IMG/VR virus record: IMGVR_UViG_3300020478_000044
Span: 1-28,978 of that record
Reading direction: 5' to 3' (one strand)
Origin: a virus
Length of the DNA: 28,978 bases
In this document: piece after piece, positions 6,901 to 13,596 of the stretch
Position numbering within the stretch: position 1 is the first letter of the stretch
Layout of the letters: every line of letters starts with the position of its first letter
Notes under the pieces: generated by a model
What the model was told of the DNA's origin: nothing
Seen by the model: the letters and a program-made list of their open reading frames with translations, nothing else
The model's database searches: none
Translations under genes and position numbers: made by a program

Positions 6901-9833
6901 ATGCTTCTAATAGTCCTAGTGTAGAACCATTCGATGAGATGAGGTTCTCACAACCTATTCAGAATCTTTACCCTCAGTTAGATCGAGATAATCCAAATTC
7001 TGATCCTGATCAGACTAGGACATTCTCTCTACCAACACCGATTGGTTTAACTGATGTAAACGATCCTAGAAATAGTATTACAAAAGAGGTTGTTAATAAA
7101 AATATTAGAGACTTTGAGGTTGGTGTTGGAATTGTTGAGATTGAATCTCATACTGGTACTGCTCATACCTTAACTACAGAACTAGATCACAACCTTAATA
7201 GAATTAATGTTGTTGCAATATCTAGTGCTGGTTTTGGATATGGAGATGGATCTGGATCTATTCAGACTCTTTATAATGCTCGATTAGTTGGTATTGGAAC
7301 CTCGGTAACAGGTGACCATGCTACTGCAAACATTAAGATTAATCCTACTGGTCAGATTACTGCCGTTAAGATTATTGATGGTGGTTCTGCATATGGTATT
7401 GGTAATACACTTGCTGTTGTTGGTGTTGCTACTACAACTGGATGGCAACAGGGTGTTGTTGAGGTAACAAGAATACATGATAGTACCAACGAGATCTTGA
7501 AGGTTGAGGGTATTCGAGATAGTGTATTTGAAGATTATAACCAACTTTATAGAGTAACTAGTGTTCCTGTTGGTGAAACTAAGAAGGTAAATGTATCTTC
7601 AGCATCAACGGTATATGCTAATTACCAATTTATAGGTGAGACGGCAATAACAGGTGTCAATACTAATGGTCTGACTAATATTAATAATACTATTCTATCT
7701 GACGTTACATCCTATGTAACTGGTGAGGTGGTTGGTATTACTTCACTGACTTATAATAATACTACTGGTATTGCAAGTGCTGTTACCAATTATGCACACG
7801 GTCTATTAACCAATAATAGTGCAAGAATTATTGGATTTGATCAAGAATTATTCAATGGTGTATTTGACGTTACTGAGATCTATGGAGTTAATTCATTTGG
7901 AATTAATATTGGTGTAGGTACTCAGGCAGTAACCCCAACTGGAACTGGATGGTCATTATATCCAACAGGATATACTGCTCAAGCTGCTACTATTGATCCT
8001 GCTAATGAATTTGCATCTCCTAGATTATCCCCACAGTATGCAGGTATTACTACATCAATTACTGTTGCATTAACAGACCCAACTATCAATACACTGACAG
8101 TCTCTAATGCTCTGAATTATAACTGGAATGTTGGAGATTACCTCATTGTTGATAATGAGATAATGAGAATTAGTGAGACTGTTGTTCAGGATACAACGAT
8201 TGATGTATTCCGTGGTCTATTTGGTACTCAAAAACAGAGTCACCCAATTGGATCTCAGATTAGGAGAGTTAAGTTCAAACCGATTGAATTTAGACGTAAC
8301 TCAATTATTCGTGCATCAGGTCACACATTTGAATATCTTGGATATGGGCCAGGTAACTACTCCACTGCATTACCATCCAGACAGGATAGAGACTTTAAGA
8401 ATGTAGAGAGGATATTATCACAGTCTGTATCAGATAATGGTGGTACACCATTCTATAATGGTTTAGATGACCAAGGTAACCAATACACTGTTAACAAGTT
8501 TACTAGTGGATCTAGTGGACAAGACTTAATTACTGGAGCACCAGTACCAACAGTTACAGGTGAAGACCTTACATCTAATACAAACGCTATTGGATTTGAT
8601 GTAGAGGATACTGACCAACTAACTGTTAACCGAGGAATAAAGGTTGATGGTGGTAAGGATAAGAATATTATCTCTGAGTTCAATGGTCCTGTAGTCTTTA
8701 ATAAGAAGGTTACTACTAACGCTCCTGTTGAAGCAAATAGTTTATTCATCCAAGGTGATGAAACAATTGCTAGACAGTATACTGTTGGTGTATCAACTCC
8801 TATTACTGCTGGTAACGTAGGTGATGTAACCTTCGATTCAGAACCATCTTCAGGTGGTACTGCTGGTTGGGTATACACTGATGATAACAACTGGATGAAG
8901 TTTGGTCCAATCCAAGCAAAACCAGATGGTGCTTATGTTGGTATCTTTAGTGGATCATTCAAAGGAGATGGTTCACAGTTAACAAACGTATCTGACGTTT
9001 GGGTATTTGATGGTGTTGGTATATCTACCACAGCACAGGTTGGTATTGAAACTTCTCAGGCAAAACCAGGTTACTCTTTATATGCTGCTGGTGCAGTTCT
9101 ATTCGAGAACACTGTTGAGTTCAGGATGGATTCTGTTCTTTGGAATGTACCTGATGGTTGGTTGATTAATACTGGTATTACTACCTTTAATCAGCAACTT
9201 AATGCTAATACGTTTAGAACAGTTGGTGTCTCAACTCATCAAGCAGACGTTCTTATTACCACTAACCCAGAGACTACTGGAGATACTAAGGGTAACTTCT
9301 TAAGATTTGTTCAGACTGATACGATCCTTAATGCTTCATATGAGTATGGTGGTATTAAGTGGGAAGGTTACGATACTGGTAACAGTGGTGAGAGAGGATA
9401 TATCCGTGGTGTATCTGAAGGATCATCTGGACAGTTTGGTATTACCTTTGGTACAATGGAGACAGGTCCATCTGCACCAGCAGAGAGACTTAGAATTGCT
9501 GCAAATGGTAACATAACTTCTACTGGTACAATCACAGTTACATCTGATGAAAGTATTAAGTATAATGTTGAGACTATTCCACATGCTCTAAGTACAGTTC
9601 AGTCATTACGTGGTGTAAATTACAGACGTAAGTCTAATGATGCTCTTGAGATGGGATTGATTGCACAAGAGGTTGAGAAGGTTCTTCCAGAACTTGTACA
9701 AGAACATCCTGATAGTAAACTGAAGTCAGTTGCATATCAGAATATGGTTGCTCTTTTAATTGAAGCAGTCAAGGAACAGCAATTACAAATCATAGAATTA
9801 AAGGATAGATTAAATGTACTGGAGGCAAAATGA
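3990..9833 (+). CDS. Large virion fibre/structural protein with C-terminal S74 chaperone domain
   Basis: 1947 residues. The N-terminus (YVDPSSIDSTDS, then RPFKTIQRALIEAA) begins a pectate-lyase-like right-handed beta-helix region. The middle holds recurring beta modules near residues 313, 648, 865 and 1267, with the pattern H-x-L..G..V.I..(Y/F)NG.(F/Y)V. A GDYLIVDNEIMRI module is near 1370 and an F-K-G-D-G-S-Q-L-T-N-V element near 1656, the latter common in phage tail fibres. The last 96 residues (from S1852) are a peptidase S74 / endosialidase-chaperone domain: SDESIKYNV, MGLIAQEVEKVLPELV, then a C-terminal coiled coil (EQQLQIIELKDRLNVLEAK). In that family the chaperone trimerises the fibre and cuts itself off just before the SD Ser. 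The product is likely a trimeric host-contact fibre. It is transcribed from the late promoter just upstream. Confidence 0.9.
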   Translation: MGLSRLDNFLKNSRGDILYVDPSSIDSTDSIENQGNSLVRPFKTIQRALIEAARFSYQKGLDNDRFSRTTIIVYPGDHVIDNRPGWIPIHDNPLSGNNWMTRGGSGSNGLTEFTLDTNFDIDSDDNDLYKMNSVFGGVIIPRGTSIVGRDLRKTKVRPKFVPNPEDGTIDTTCLFRVTGTCYFNQFTFFDADPNSLIFQDYGNNKFVPNKSHHKLTCFEYADGVNSVKFADSYLNYNTTRTDLDMYYQKIGLLYGSSSGREITPDFPNTGVDIQAKIDEHRIVGSQGQNIGISSIKAGDGNTSSTQITVDITEAIKGLDVDTPIRIEGVPVGGYNGSFVINKVESDTRIKYNVSSAPANALPNIVSGSPTLNIVVDTVTSASPYIFNCSLRSVYGMCGLHADGAKADGFKSMVVAQFTGIGLQKDDNAFVKYNPTSGVYEDSTAVSNLHTDSRALYKPAYTNYHIKASNDAFLQLVSTFGIGYANHFVAESGGDHSITNSNSNFGSRAIVCKGFRADAFPRDDTGYVTHFIPPQKITGKDIGIEFLPIDVEKTVSVANSSRLYLYNKFNVAEPPNTVLEGYRLGAAKNDDLKAIFNINGTPVTKKSRIVLPDTQGTGTKEVSSIKTTIVGRNTIGINSITSNIFTLTDSHQFINGESVRVMSDDGELPDGIDHNTVYYAITSGINSDQVKLAQTLNDTISLAPVSVNSKGGILSIESRVSDKGSGDIGHPVQYDSTIGQWYVNTSTVNNEIYDSVVGLGTSTLGAASPRTFITRKPDTRSLDDRIYKVRYVVPKDSTVLSKPPTDSFVIQESSSTVGLTDAEVLKYNSIDPVQISNTSELRNPRFISNAVWDAGIGTVGVATFTSEVPHELSVGSKVAITNIISGLNTTGLGNTGYNGEYTVTGRVSRKEFTVGIKTDPGVFQNNTSQRNVGLPRYTRTEFNNTLYLYKKDEIQEYKANVKDGVYHLTLIDASNSPSVEPFDEMRFSQPIQNLYPQLDRDNPNSDPDQTRTFSLPTPIGLTDVNDPRNSITKEVVNKNIRDFEVGVGIVEIESHTGTAHTLTTELDHNLNRINVVAISSAGFGYGDGSGSIQTLYNARLVGIGTSVTGDHATANIKINPTGQITAVKIIDGGSAYGIGNTLAVVGVATTTGWQQGVVEVTRIHDSTNEILKVEGIRDSVFEDYNQLYRVTSVPVGETKKVNVSSASTVYANYQFIGETAITGVNTNGLTNINNTILSDVTSYVTGEVVGITSLTYNNTTGIASAVTNYAHGLLTNNSARIIGFDQELFNGVFDVTEIYGVNSFGINIGVGTQAVTPTGTGWSLYPTGYTAQAATIDPANEFASPRLSPQYAGITTSITVALTDPTINTLTVSNALNYNWNVGDYLIVDNEIMRISETVVQDTTIDVFRGLFGTQKQSHPIGSQIRRVKFKPIEFRRNSIIRASGHTFEYLGYGPGNYSTALPSRQDRDFKNVERILSQSVSDNGGTPFYNGLDDQGNQYTVNKFTSGSSGQDLITGAPVPTVTGEDLTSNTNAIGFDVEDTDQLTVNRGIKVDGGKDKNIISEFNGPVVFNKKVTTNAPVEANSLFIQGDETIARQYTVGVSTPITAGNVGDVTFDSEPSSGGTAGWVYTDDNNWMKFGPIQAKPDGAYVGIFSGSFKGDGSQLTNVSDVWVFDGVGISTTAQVGIETSQAKPGYSLYAAGAVLFENTVEFRMDSVLWNVPDGWLINTGITTFNQQLNANTFRTVGVSTHQADVLITTNPETTGDTKGNFLRFVQTDTILNASYEYGGIKWEGYDTGNSGERGYIRGVSEGSSGQFGITFGTMETGPSAPAERLRIAANGNITSTGTITVTSDESIKYNVETIPHALSTVQSLRGVNYRRKSNDALEMGLIAQEVEKVLPELVQEHPDSKLKSVAYQNMVALLIEAVKEQQLQIIELKDRLNVLEAK

Positions 9834-9976
9834 AATTAAATAAACCATTAGTTCATATGCGTCTAGATCAATGTCAGTTCTTTTGGTGGGATTCACGGAT
9901 TGATCCAAGAGAACCAGACTACGATCCAGATTACGATCCGTCACAAACCCCTATCAAGGGGTTTTTTTTATGGTAA
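9830..9976 (+). CDS. Small protein (48 residues) running through a terminator
   Basis: The ATG overlaps the fibre stop (ATGA) and is preceded by GGAGG at 9821-9825, a strong ribosome binding site. The product has no recognised domain. It has a FFWWDSRID stretch followed by a short D-P/Y-D-P repeat (PDYDPDYDP), and its last ten residues (TPIKGFFLW) are encoded by the terminator hairpin and U tract. Most transcripts would end inside the last codons, so a complete protein would need read-through; alternatively the ORF is decayed. The strong ribosome binding site and coupled start favour real translation of at least part of it. Confidence 0.5.
   Translation: MKLNKPLVHMRLDQCQFFWWDSRIDPREPDYDPDYDPSQTPIKGFFLW
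9945..9969 (+). terminator. Rho-independent terminator
   Basis: AAACCCCT (9945-9952), loop ATCA, AGGGGTTT (9957-9964) form an 8-bp perfect stem, and the T tract runs over 9962-9969. It closes the fibre transcript and separates it from the helicase-methyltransferase locus. It is the only strong intrinsic terminator I see in the window. Confidence 0.9.
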
Positions 9977-9979
9977 AAT
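9971..9979 (+). promoter_or_regulatory. Possible extended -10 promoter
   Basis: TGG then TAAAAT (9974-9979) fits an extended -10 element one base after the terminator T tract. No -35 box is recognisable. Start would be near 9986, about 15 nt before ATG 10001. A promoter is expected here because a strong terminator lies immediately upstream, but the sequence support is modest. Confidence 0.4.
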
Positions 9980-10000
9980 AGGTTCAGTGAATTTAAATTG

Positions 10001-11809
10001 ATGCATTTTTATTGTGATGGATACAAACACAAACCCCATAGGTTTGGATTTGGTGAGACTACACGATCATATGAGAAGAGACATAAAGATGGTGATTATG
10101 GTAAAGCAAATCAAGTTATAGATGTATATGATGGTGAACGCATCCCGTTGAGAGTCTGGGAGAATCAGTCTACAAGACCTGATGGAGATTTGGATATAAG
10201 TCATCAAGATCATGTTGTACATGATTTTTTGAAGAAAGATATACCTGGTGTTACGGCGATTGGTAGAGAGACTTTTGAGGTTGATGAGAATATTATTAGT
10301 GTGCCAATGGTAGTTCAAATGATTCATGAGAAATTCTTCTCTGGTGCAAAGAAAACATGGAAGACATTTAATCCATACCCATATCAAACGAACTTTTTAA
10401 ATAAGATATCTAAAGCATGGAAATCTGGTCACCAACAGTTTTTATTGTTTGCAAAGTGTCGTGCAGGTAAGTCTATAATGACTCTTAAGCATATTGTGGA
10501 TTGGGATTATAAGTTGACTGTTGTATGTTCTAGATTTAATTCACCAGAGCAATCATGGAAGGATGATTCTCGTGACTTCTTCCCAACTATTAGATATATT
10601 TCAGTTAAGGATAAGAATTGGGAACAGGAATTAGAATTTTGGATGGAACGTCCAGTTAATATTGTTCTATGGGCATCTGTACAATCATTAATGAATCGTG
10701 AGATACCCCAACCAGATTTACTTGTTGCTGATGAGTGTCATATAGGTTCTACAGCAAAAGAGTTTATTGAACTTAAAGAGAGGTATAATACTAAGACACT
10801 TTATGTATCTGGTACTGCTTACAGCATAGTATGGGATTTTAATGATGATAATAAGTTTGTATATACTTATTTTGATGAGCAACTAGATGTAAGAAAGGGA
10901 CTGTTTAAACGTCCTAGAATGAAACCAGTAATAAGAGTATATCAGACACCTGCATATCGTAAGATTTTTGGTAATGATCCTGATTCAATTAATAATATAT
11001 TCCTGATAGATAAAGAGACTGGTAAGTTTTTAAATCCACAACTTCCTACTGACTTTGCTTTTGATATCTTTAGTCCTAAAGGTCCACAAAGAAAGATTGG
11101 ATTGAAGCAGAAGATGCTGCAAGGAAGATTTATTATGATGGCACTATCTAGCATAGCAGCATGCCATGAGTTTAAAAAAATTGTTGAGTGTTATTATCCT
11201 ACTCTAGTTGTTACTAGTGATACTAAAAATAAGGCAAGGGAAATTAATAAGTTTATCGAATCAAATCCAAAAGCACTTATTCTTACTCAATCTGCAAATG
11301 TATTAGGATTTACCAATGAGAAGATTGATACTATTATCAATTGTAAGGGTGGTGAATCTCTTGAGTTCTGGACTCAGTTTGCCTTCCGTGGAGGATCAGG
11401 TAAACACGATTGGTGGGTGATTGACTTTAATGGTAAACGTGCTCTTAAAGCAATGAATACTGCGTTCCAGTTAGCATGTGATAATAATCCTGAGTTGAGA
11501 AACTATCATGAGGTTCAGTTTATGGATCTTAACGGTTATGAAGATGGTTTTAGGGATATAACACAGGAAGAATTTGATAGTATTCTATCTACTGATATTG
11601 ATTCTACTATGTCTACAATGGAAAGTTTAGAGTCAATTTTGAATCTAGATGATGTTGATTTTAACTACAATATAAGTACTTTTGCTACAGATAATGCTTC
11701 ATCAAGGGTATTAAAGACAGCAGTAGTAGGTGATGAGAGTATGAATAGTGAGAGTGGTTATAAAGCGGAGGTTGAATCTGTAAAAAAGAACCAGACCCTA
11801 ACGCTTTAA
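10001..11809 (+). CDS. SF2 helicase/translocase with nuclease-like N-terminus (0-frame product)
   Basis: 602 residues from ATG 10001; a TTG three bases earlier is a less likely start. Walker A is AKCRAGKS at 151-158, the DExH box is DECH at 244-247 (LVADECHIGS), and motif III is SGTAYS at 270-275. This places it in superfamily 2, closest in feel to the Res/HsdR motors of restriction enzymes. Motif VI is weak: QFAFRGGSGK near residue 460. The first ~95 residues (RFGFGETTRSYEKRHKDGD, then DHVVHDFLKK) resemble the T5orf172/GIY-YIG layout, a possible nuclease; this is tentative. The gene ends 22 bases after a dnaX-like frameshift site. A -1 shift at 11788 would replace the last residues and continue into the methyltransferase. 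It begins a locus with two methyltransferase-related genes and a second helicase. Confidence 0.8.
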   Translation: MHFYCDGYKHKPHRFGFGETTRSYEKRHKDGDYGKANQVIDVYDGERIPLRVWENQSTRPDGDLDISHQDHVVHDFLKKDIPGVTAIGRETFEVDENIISVPMVVQMIHEKFFSGAKKTWKTFNPYPYQTNFLNKISKAWKSGHQQFLLFAKCRAGKSIMTLKHIVDWDYKLTVVCSRFNSPEQSWKDDSRDFFPTIRYISVKDKNWEQELEFWMERPVNIVLWASVQSLMNREIPQPDLLVADECHIGSTAKEFIELKERYNTKTLYVSGTAYSIVWDFNDDNKFVYTYFDEQLDVRKGLFKRPRMKPVIRVYQTPAYRKIFGNDPDSINNIFLIDKETGKFLNPQLPTDFAFDIFSPKGPQRKIGLKQKMLQGRFIMMALSSIAACHEFKKIVECYYPTLVVTSDTKNKAREINKFIESNPKALILTQSANVLGFTNEKIDTIINCKGGESLEFWTQFAFRGGSGKHDWWVIDFNGKRALKAMNTAFQLACDNNPELRNYHEVQFMDLNGYEDGFRDITQEEFDSILSTDIDSTMSTMESLESILNLDDVDFNYNISTFATDNASSRVLKTAVVGDESMNSESGYKAEVESVKKNQTLTL

Positions 11810-11827
11810 AGAAGAAAGTAGTTAGGG
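11767..11827 (+). promoter_or_regulatory. Candidate programmed -1 ribosomal frameshift cassette
   Basis: Three elements stand in the arrangement known from E. coli dnaX. (1) A Shine-Dalgarno-like GGAGG at 11767-11771, ten nucleotides before the slip site. (2) A AAA AAG at 11782-11788, in the correct phase for the helicase frame (GTA AAA AAG). (3) A stem CCCTAAC (11796-11802) with GTTAGGG (11821-11827), seven nucleotides after the slip site. CTTT (11804-11807) with AAAG (11815-11818) can extend it. Slipping gives GAA from 11788 as the next codon, in the frame of the methyltransferase ORF, which is open from there to 13161. An indel in the A run is the main alternative. Confidence 0.75.
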
Positions 11828-11834
11828 CAATTTT

Positions 11835-11860
11835 AAAGAGTTTACCTCTTTGTGTTTTTT
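11835..11860 (+). terminator. Weak terminator-like hairpin inside the frameshift extension
   Basis: AAAGAG (11835-11840), loop TTTAC, CTCTTT (11846-11851), then GTG and six T at 11855-11860. The stem is AT-rich and short, so termination would be weak. It sits after the helicase stop and before any start in the methyltransferase ORF. Ribosomes that frameshift would pass over it, so it might couple transcription to frameshifting (inference). Confidence 0.3.
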
Positions 11861-11865
11861 ATATC

Positions 11866-13161
11866 TTGAAGGAAGGTAAGAATGTTAATACTATAGATGA
11901 TATCTTAAAATCACCAATCTATAGTGATATTAGTGGTGATACTGAGGGTATACTCTCTGATGTTATAGATGCTAATCACAATAGCAGAGAGAAACTTACA
12001 CGTCGTATTGGTACAGAGTCTAAGACTATCATAACAAGTATGAGAGAGTCGGTAACTAAGACATTAGATATCCTCTCAGTGTCCTCTGCCATCCAGCAGA
12101 CCATCCCTTTAATTCTTCTTGATCCAATGATTAGTAAATTAAAAGACACCTCACAGACCCTTATACACTCCGATCCAAGCGGTTCTCATACTGCTAGGTT
12201 GTTGGAAAAGAATGTTAATGTTTATGGATTGACAGTCTGGGATGATTGTGCTAACCATAGAAATAGGGTAGAATATATTGACAAGAACGTCACCCTAACT
12301 CACAAAAAACCAGTGTTACGTCCAACAGCGATTCTTGCTAATCCCCCTTATCAAGATCCAACCATTAAAGCAAAGAATAATAAGCAATGGAATAAGTTCC
12401 TATTGCAGCATGTTGACATGTTAGAGGATGGTGGTGATCTATGTGAGGTTTGTCCTGCATCATTTATTGGTACTACTGGGTTTGGTAAGAAGTTCCTTAA
12501 ACTTTGCTCTACGATTTATAATTTAAAGGAGATTGATTATACAGCAGACCAACACTTTACTCAAGGAATAAAAATTTGTAGTTGGCATCTAACTAAAGAA
12601 CCATATCAGGGTAAGACTAGAGTTATTACAGATGATTGTGAGTTTGATTGGGATCTTCGTGATGGTGTACCAGTATGGGGTGATAAAGCATTAGAGACTT
12701 CTATTTTGAATAAGATTGCTAACTCTAATCATCCACGTATCCCATTGAAGATGGGTCAAGCGATTGCTACTGAAGATTATTGTACTGATGGTGAGTATGA
12801 AGTCTTACATTCAGGTAATAATCCTTGGAAGACTAATGTAAAACCTGAGACTAGTGATGTATTGAAGTTTGTTGTACCATACTCTACTTCATATAAGAAG
12901 AGATTTATAACCAATGCACATATTGGTATGCTTAATGTATGGTGTCCTATTGTAGATGAAGAAGAAGGTGAGAGATTATCTGAGATCTTTGGGCATCCTT
13001 TGATTCAGTTATACATTGATAAGTATAAGAGAACTGGTGGATTCGCTGCTGCGGTTAAGAATGGAGAAGTACCTGATATTACAGACTATGATGATCTAGA
13101 TACTCAGTTCAACTTTACTGAAGAGGAAGTTGCTTATCTGGTGACTAATAATGTCCTCTAA
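11866..13161 (+). CDS. N6-adenine DNA methyltransferase domain, probably made by -1 frameshift
   Basis: Counting from TTG 11866 the ORF has 431 residues. The catalytic motif IV is NPPY at 159-162 (ILANPPYQDP), as in N6-adenine methyltransferases of the Eco57I/TaqI/Type I kind. Motif I appears only in degenerate form (HSDPSGSH, 101-108), followed by NVYGLTVWDD, a possible motif II strand. The C-terminal half (LHSGNNPWK, later YIDKYKRTGGFAAAVKNGE) is likely the target-recognition region. No convincing start exists: TTG 11866 has no Shine-Dalgarno sequence, and the frame is open back to 11776. It includes KKEPDPNALKKKVVRA, which fits a linker entered by -1 slippage at 11788. The fusion would be about 1053 residues. 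Role: site-specific methylation of phage or host DNA, possibly with motor-driven translocation. The 3' end overlaps the next gene by 11 bp. Confidence 0.75.
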   Translation: MKEGKNVNTIDDILKSPIYSDISGDTEGILSDVIDANHNSREKLTRRIGTESKTIITSMRESVTKTLDILSVSSAIQQTIPLILLDPMISKLKDTSQTLIHSDPSGSHTARLLEKNVNVYGLTVWDDCANHRNRVEYIDKNVTLTHKKPVLRPTAILANPPYQDPTIKAKNNKQWNKFLLQHVDMLEDGGDLCEVCPASFIGTTGFGKKFLKLCSTIYNLKEIDYTADQHFTQGIKICSWHLTKEPYQGKTRVITDDCEFDWDLRDGVPVWGDKALETSILNKIANSNHPRIPLKMGQAIATEDYCTDGEYEVLHSGNNPWKTNVKPETSDVLKFVVPYSTSYKKRFITNAHIGMLNVWCPIVDEEEGERLSEIFGHPLIQLYIDKYKRTGGFAAAVKNGEVPDITDYDDLDTQFNFTEEEVAYLVTNNVL

Positions 13162-13567
13162 GAATAGACACAATCAGAAGTATGGATCTGACATCACTAG
13201 GAGTGATGATAGGATATTGAACACTGGAGAAGTATTCACTCCACCATCTTTATGTGACAAGATGATTCTTGGTTTACCTGAGAGTGTTCTTAAAGATCCA
13301 ACTTCTACCTTCTTAGATAATGCAGCAGGTAATGGTAATTTTATTGTTCAGTTGAAGAAGGTATTGATGAGGTATCACAGTAGAGAGCATGTTCTTAATA
13401 ACATGTTGTATGCTGTAGAATTTATGGAAGATAATCATAGTGAGATGTGTAAAAGACTAGGTGTATCTGTAGATCACCCTCATTATGTTTGTGCTGATGC
13501 GTTGGAATATCATTATCGTTTTGATGGAACTGAAGGAGATGTAACATTAGACCAGTTCTTCGAGTGA
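13151..13567 (+). CDS. Front half of an N6-adenine methyltransferase (SAM-binding motifs, no catalytic motif)
   Basis: 138 residues. Motif X is TGEVFTP at 25-31, motif I is FLDNAAGNGNF at 54-64, motif II is AVEFMEDN around 88-95, and motif III is CADALEY at 114-120. These are canonical for the SAM-binding half of Type I/IIG-like N6-adenine methyltransferases. The protein ends just where the catalytic NPP(Y/F) motif IV should follow, so alone it should bind SAM but not methylate. The preceding gene has NPPY but a poor motif I, so the two may complement each other as a split, permuted enzyme (inference). Otherwise this is a truncated remnant or a SAM-binding regulator. It overlaps the preceding gene by 11 bp. 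Confidence 0.75.
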   Translation: MSSKNRHNQKYGSDITRSDDRILNTGEVFTPPSLCDKMILGLPESVLKDPTSTFLDNAAGNGNFIVQLKKVLMRYHSREHVLNNMLYAVEFMEDNHSEMCKRLGVSVDHPHYVCADALEYHYRFDGTEGDVTLDQFFE

Positions 13568-13580
13568 CCTTCTAATAGTA

Positions 13581-13589
13581 TGGTATAAT
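13581..13589 (+). promoter_or_regulatory. Extended -10 promoter, possibly giving a leaderless mRNA
   Basis: TGG followed by TATAAT (13584-13589) is a perfect -10 with an extended TG. No -35 box is recognisable at the right distance. The expected start, about seven bases on, falls at 13596-13597, which is the ATG of the helicase gene. No Shine-Dalgarno sequence is present. Confidence 0.6.
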
Positions 13590-13596
13590 ATACATT

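Noticed and set aside
8453-8890. 145-codon ORF on the minus strand
   Set aside because: Antisense to the fibre gene; proline/serine/valine-rich composition follows from the complementary repetitive beta-structure codons.
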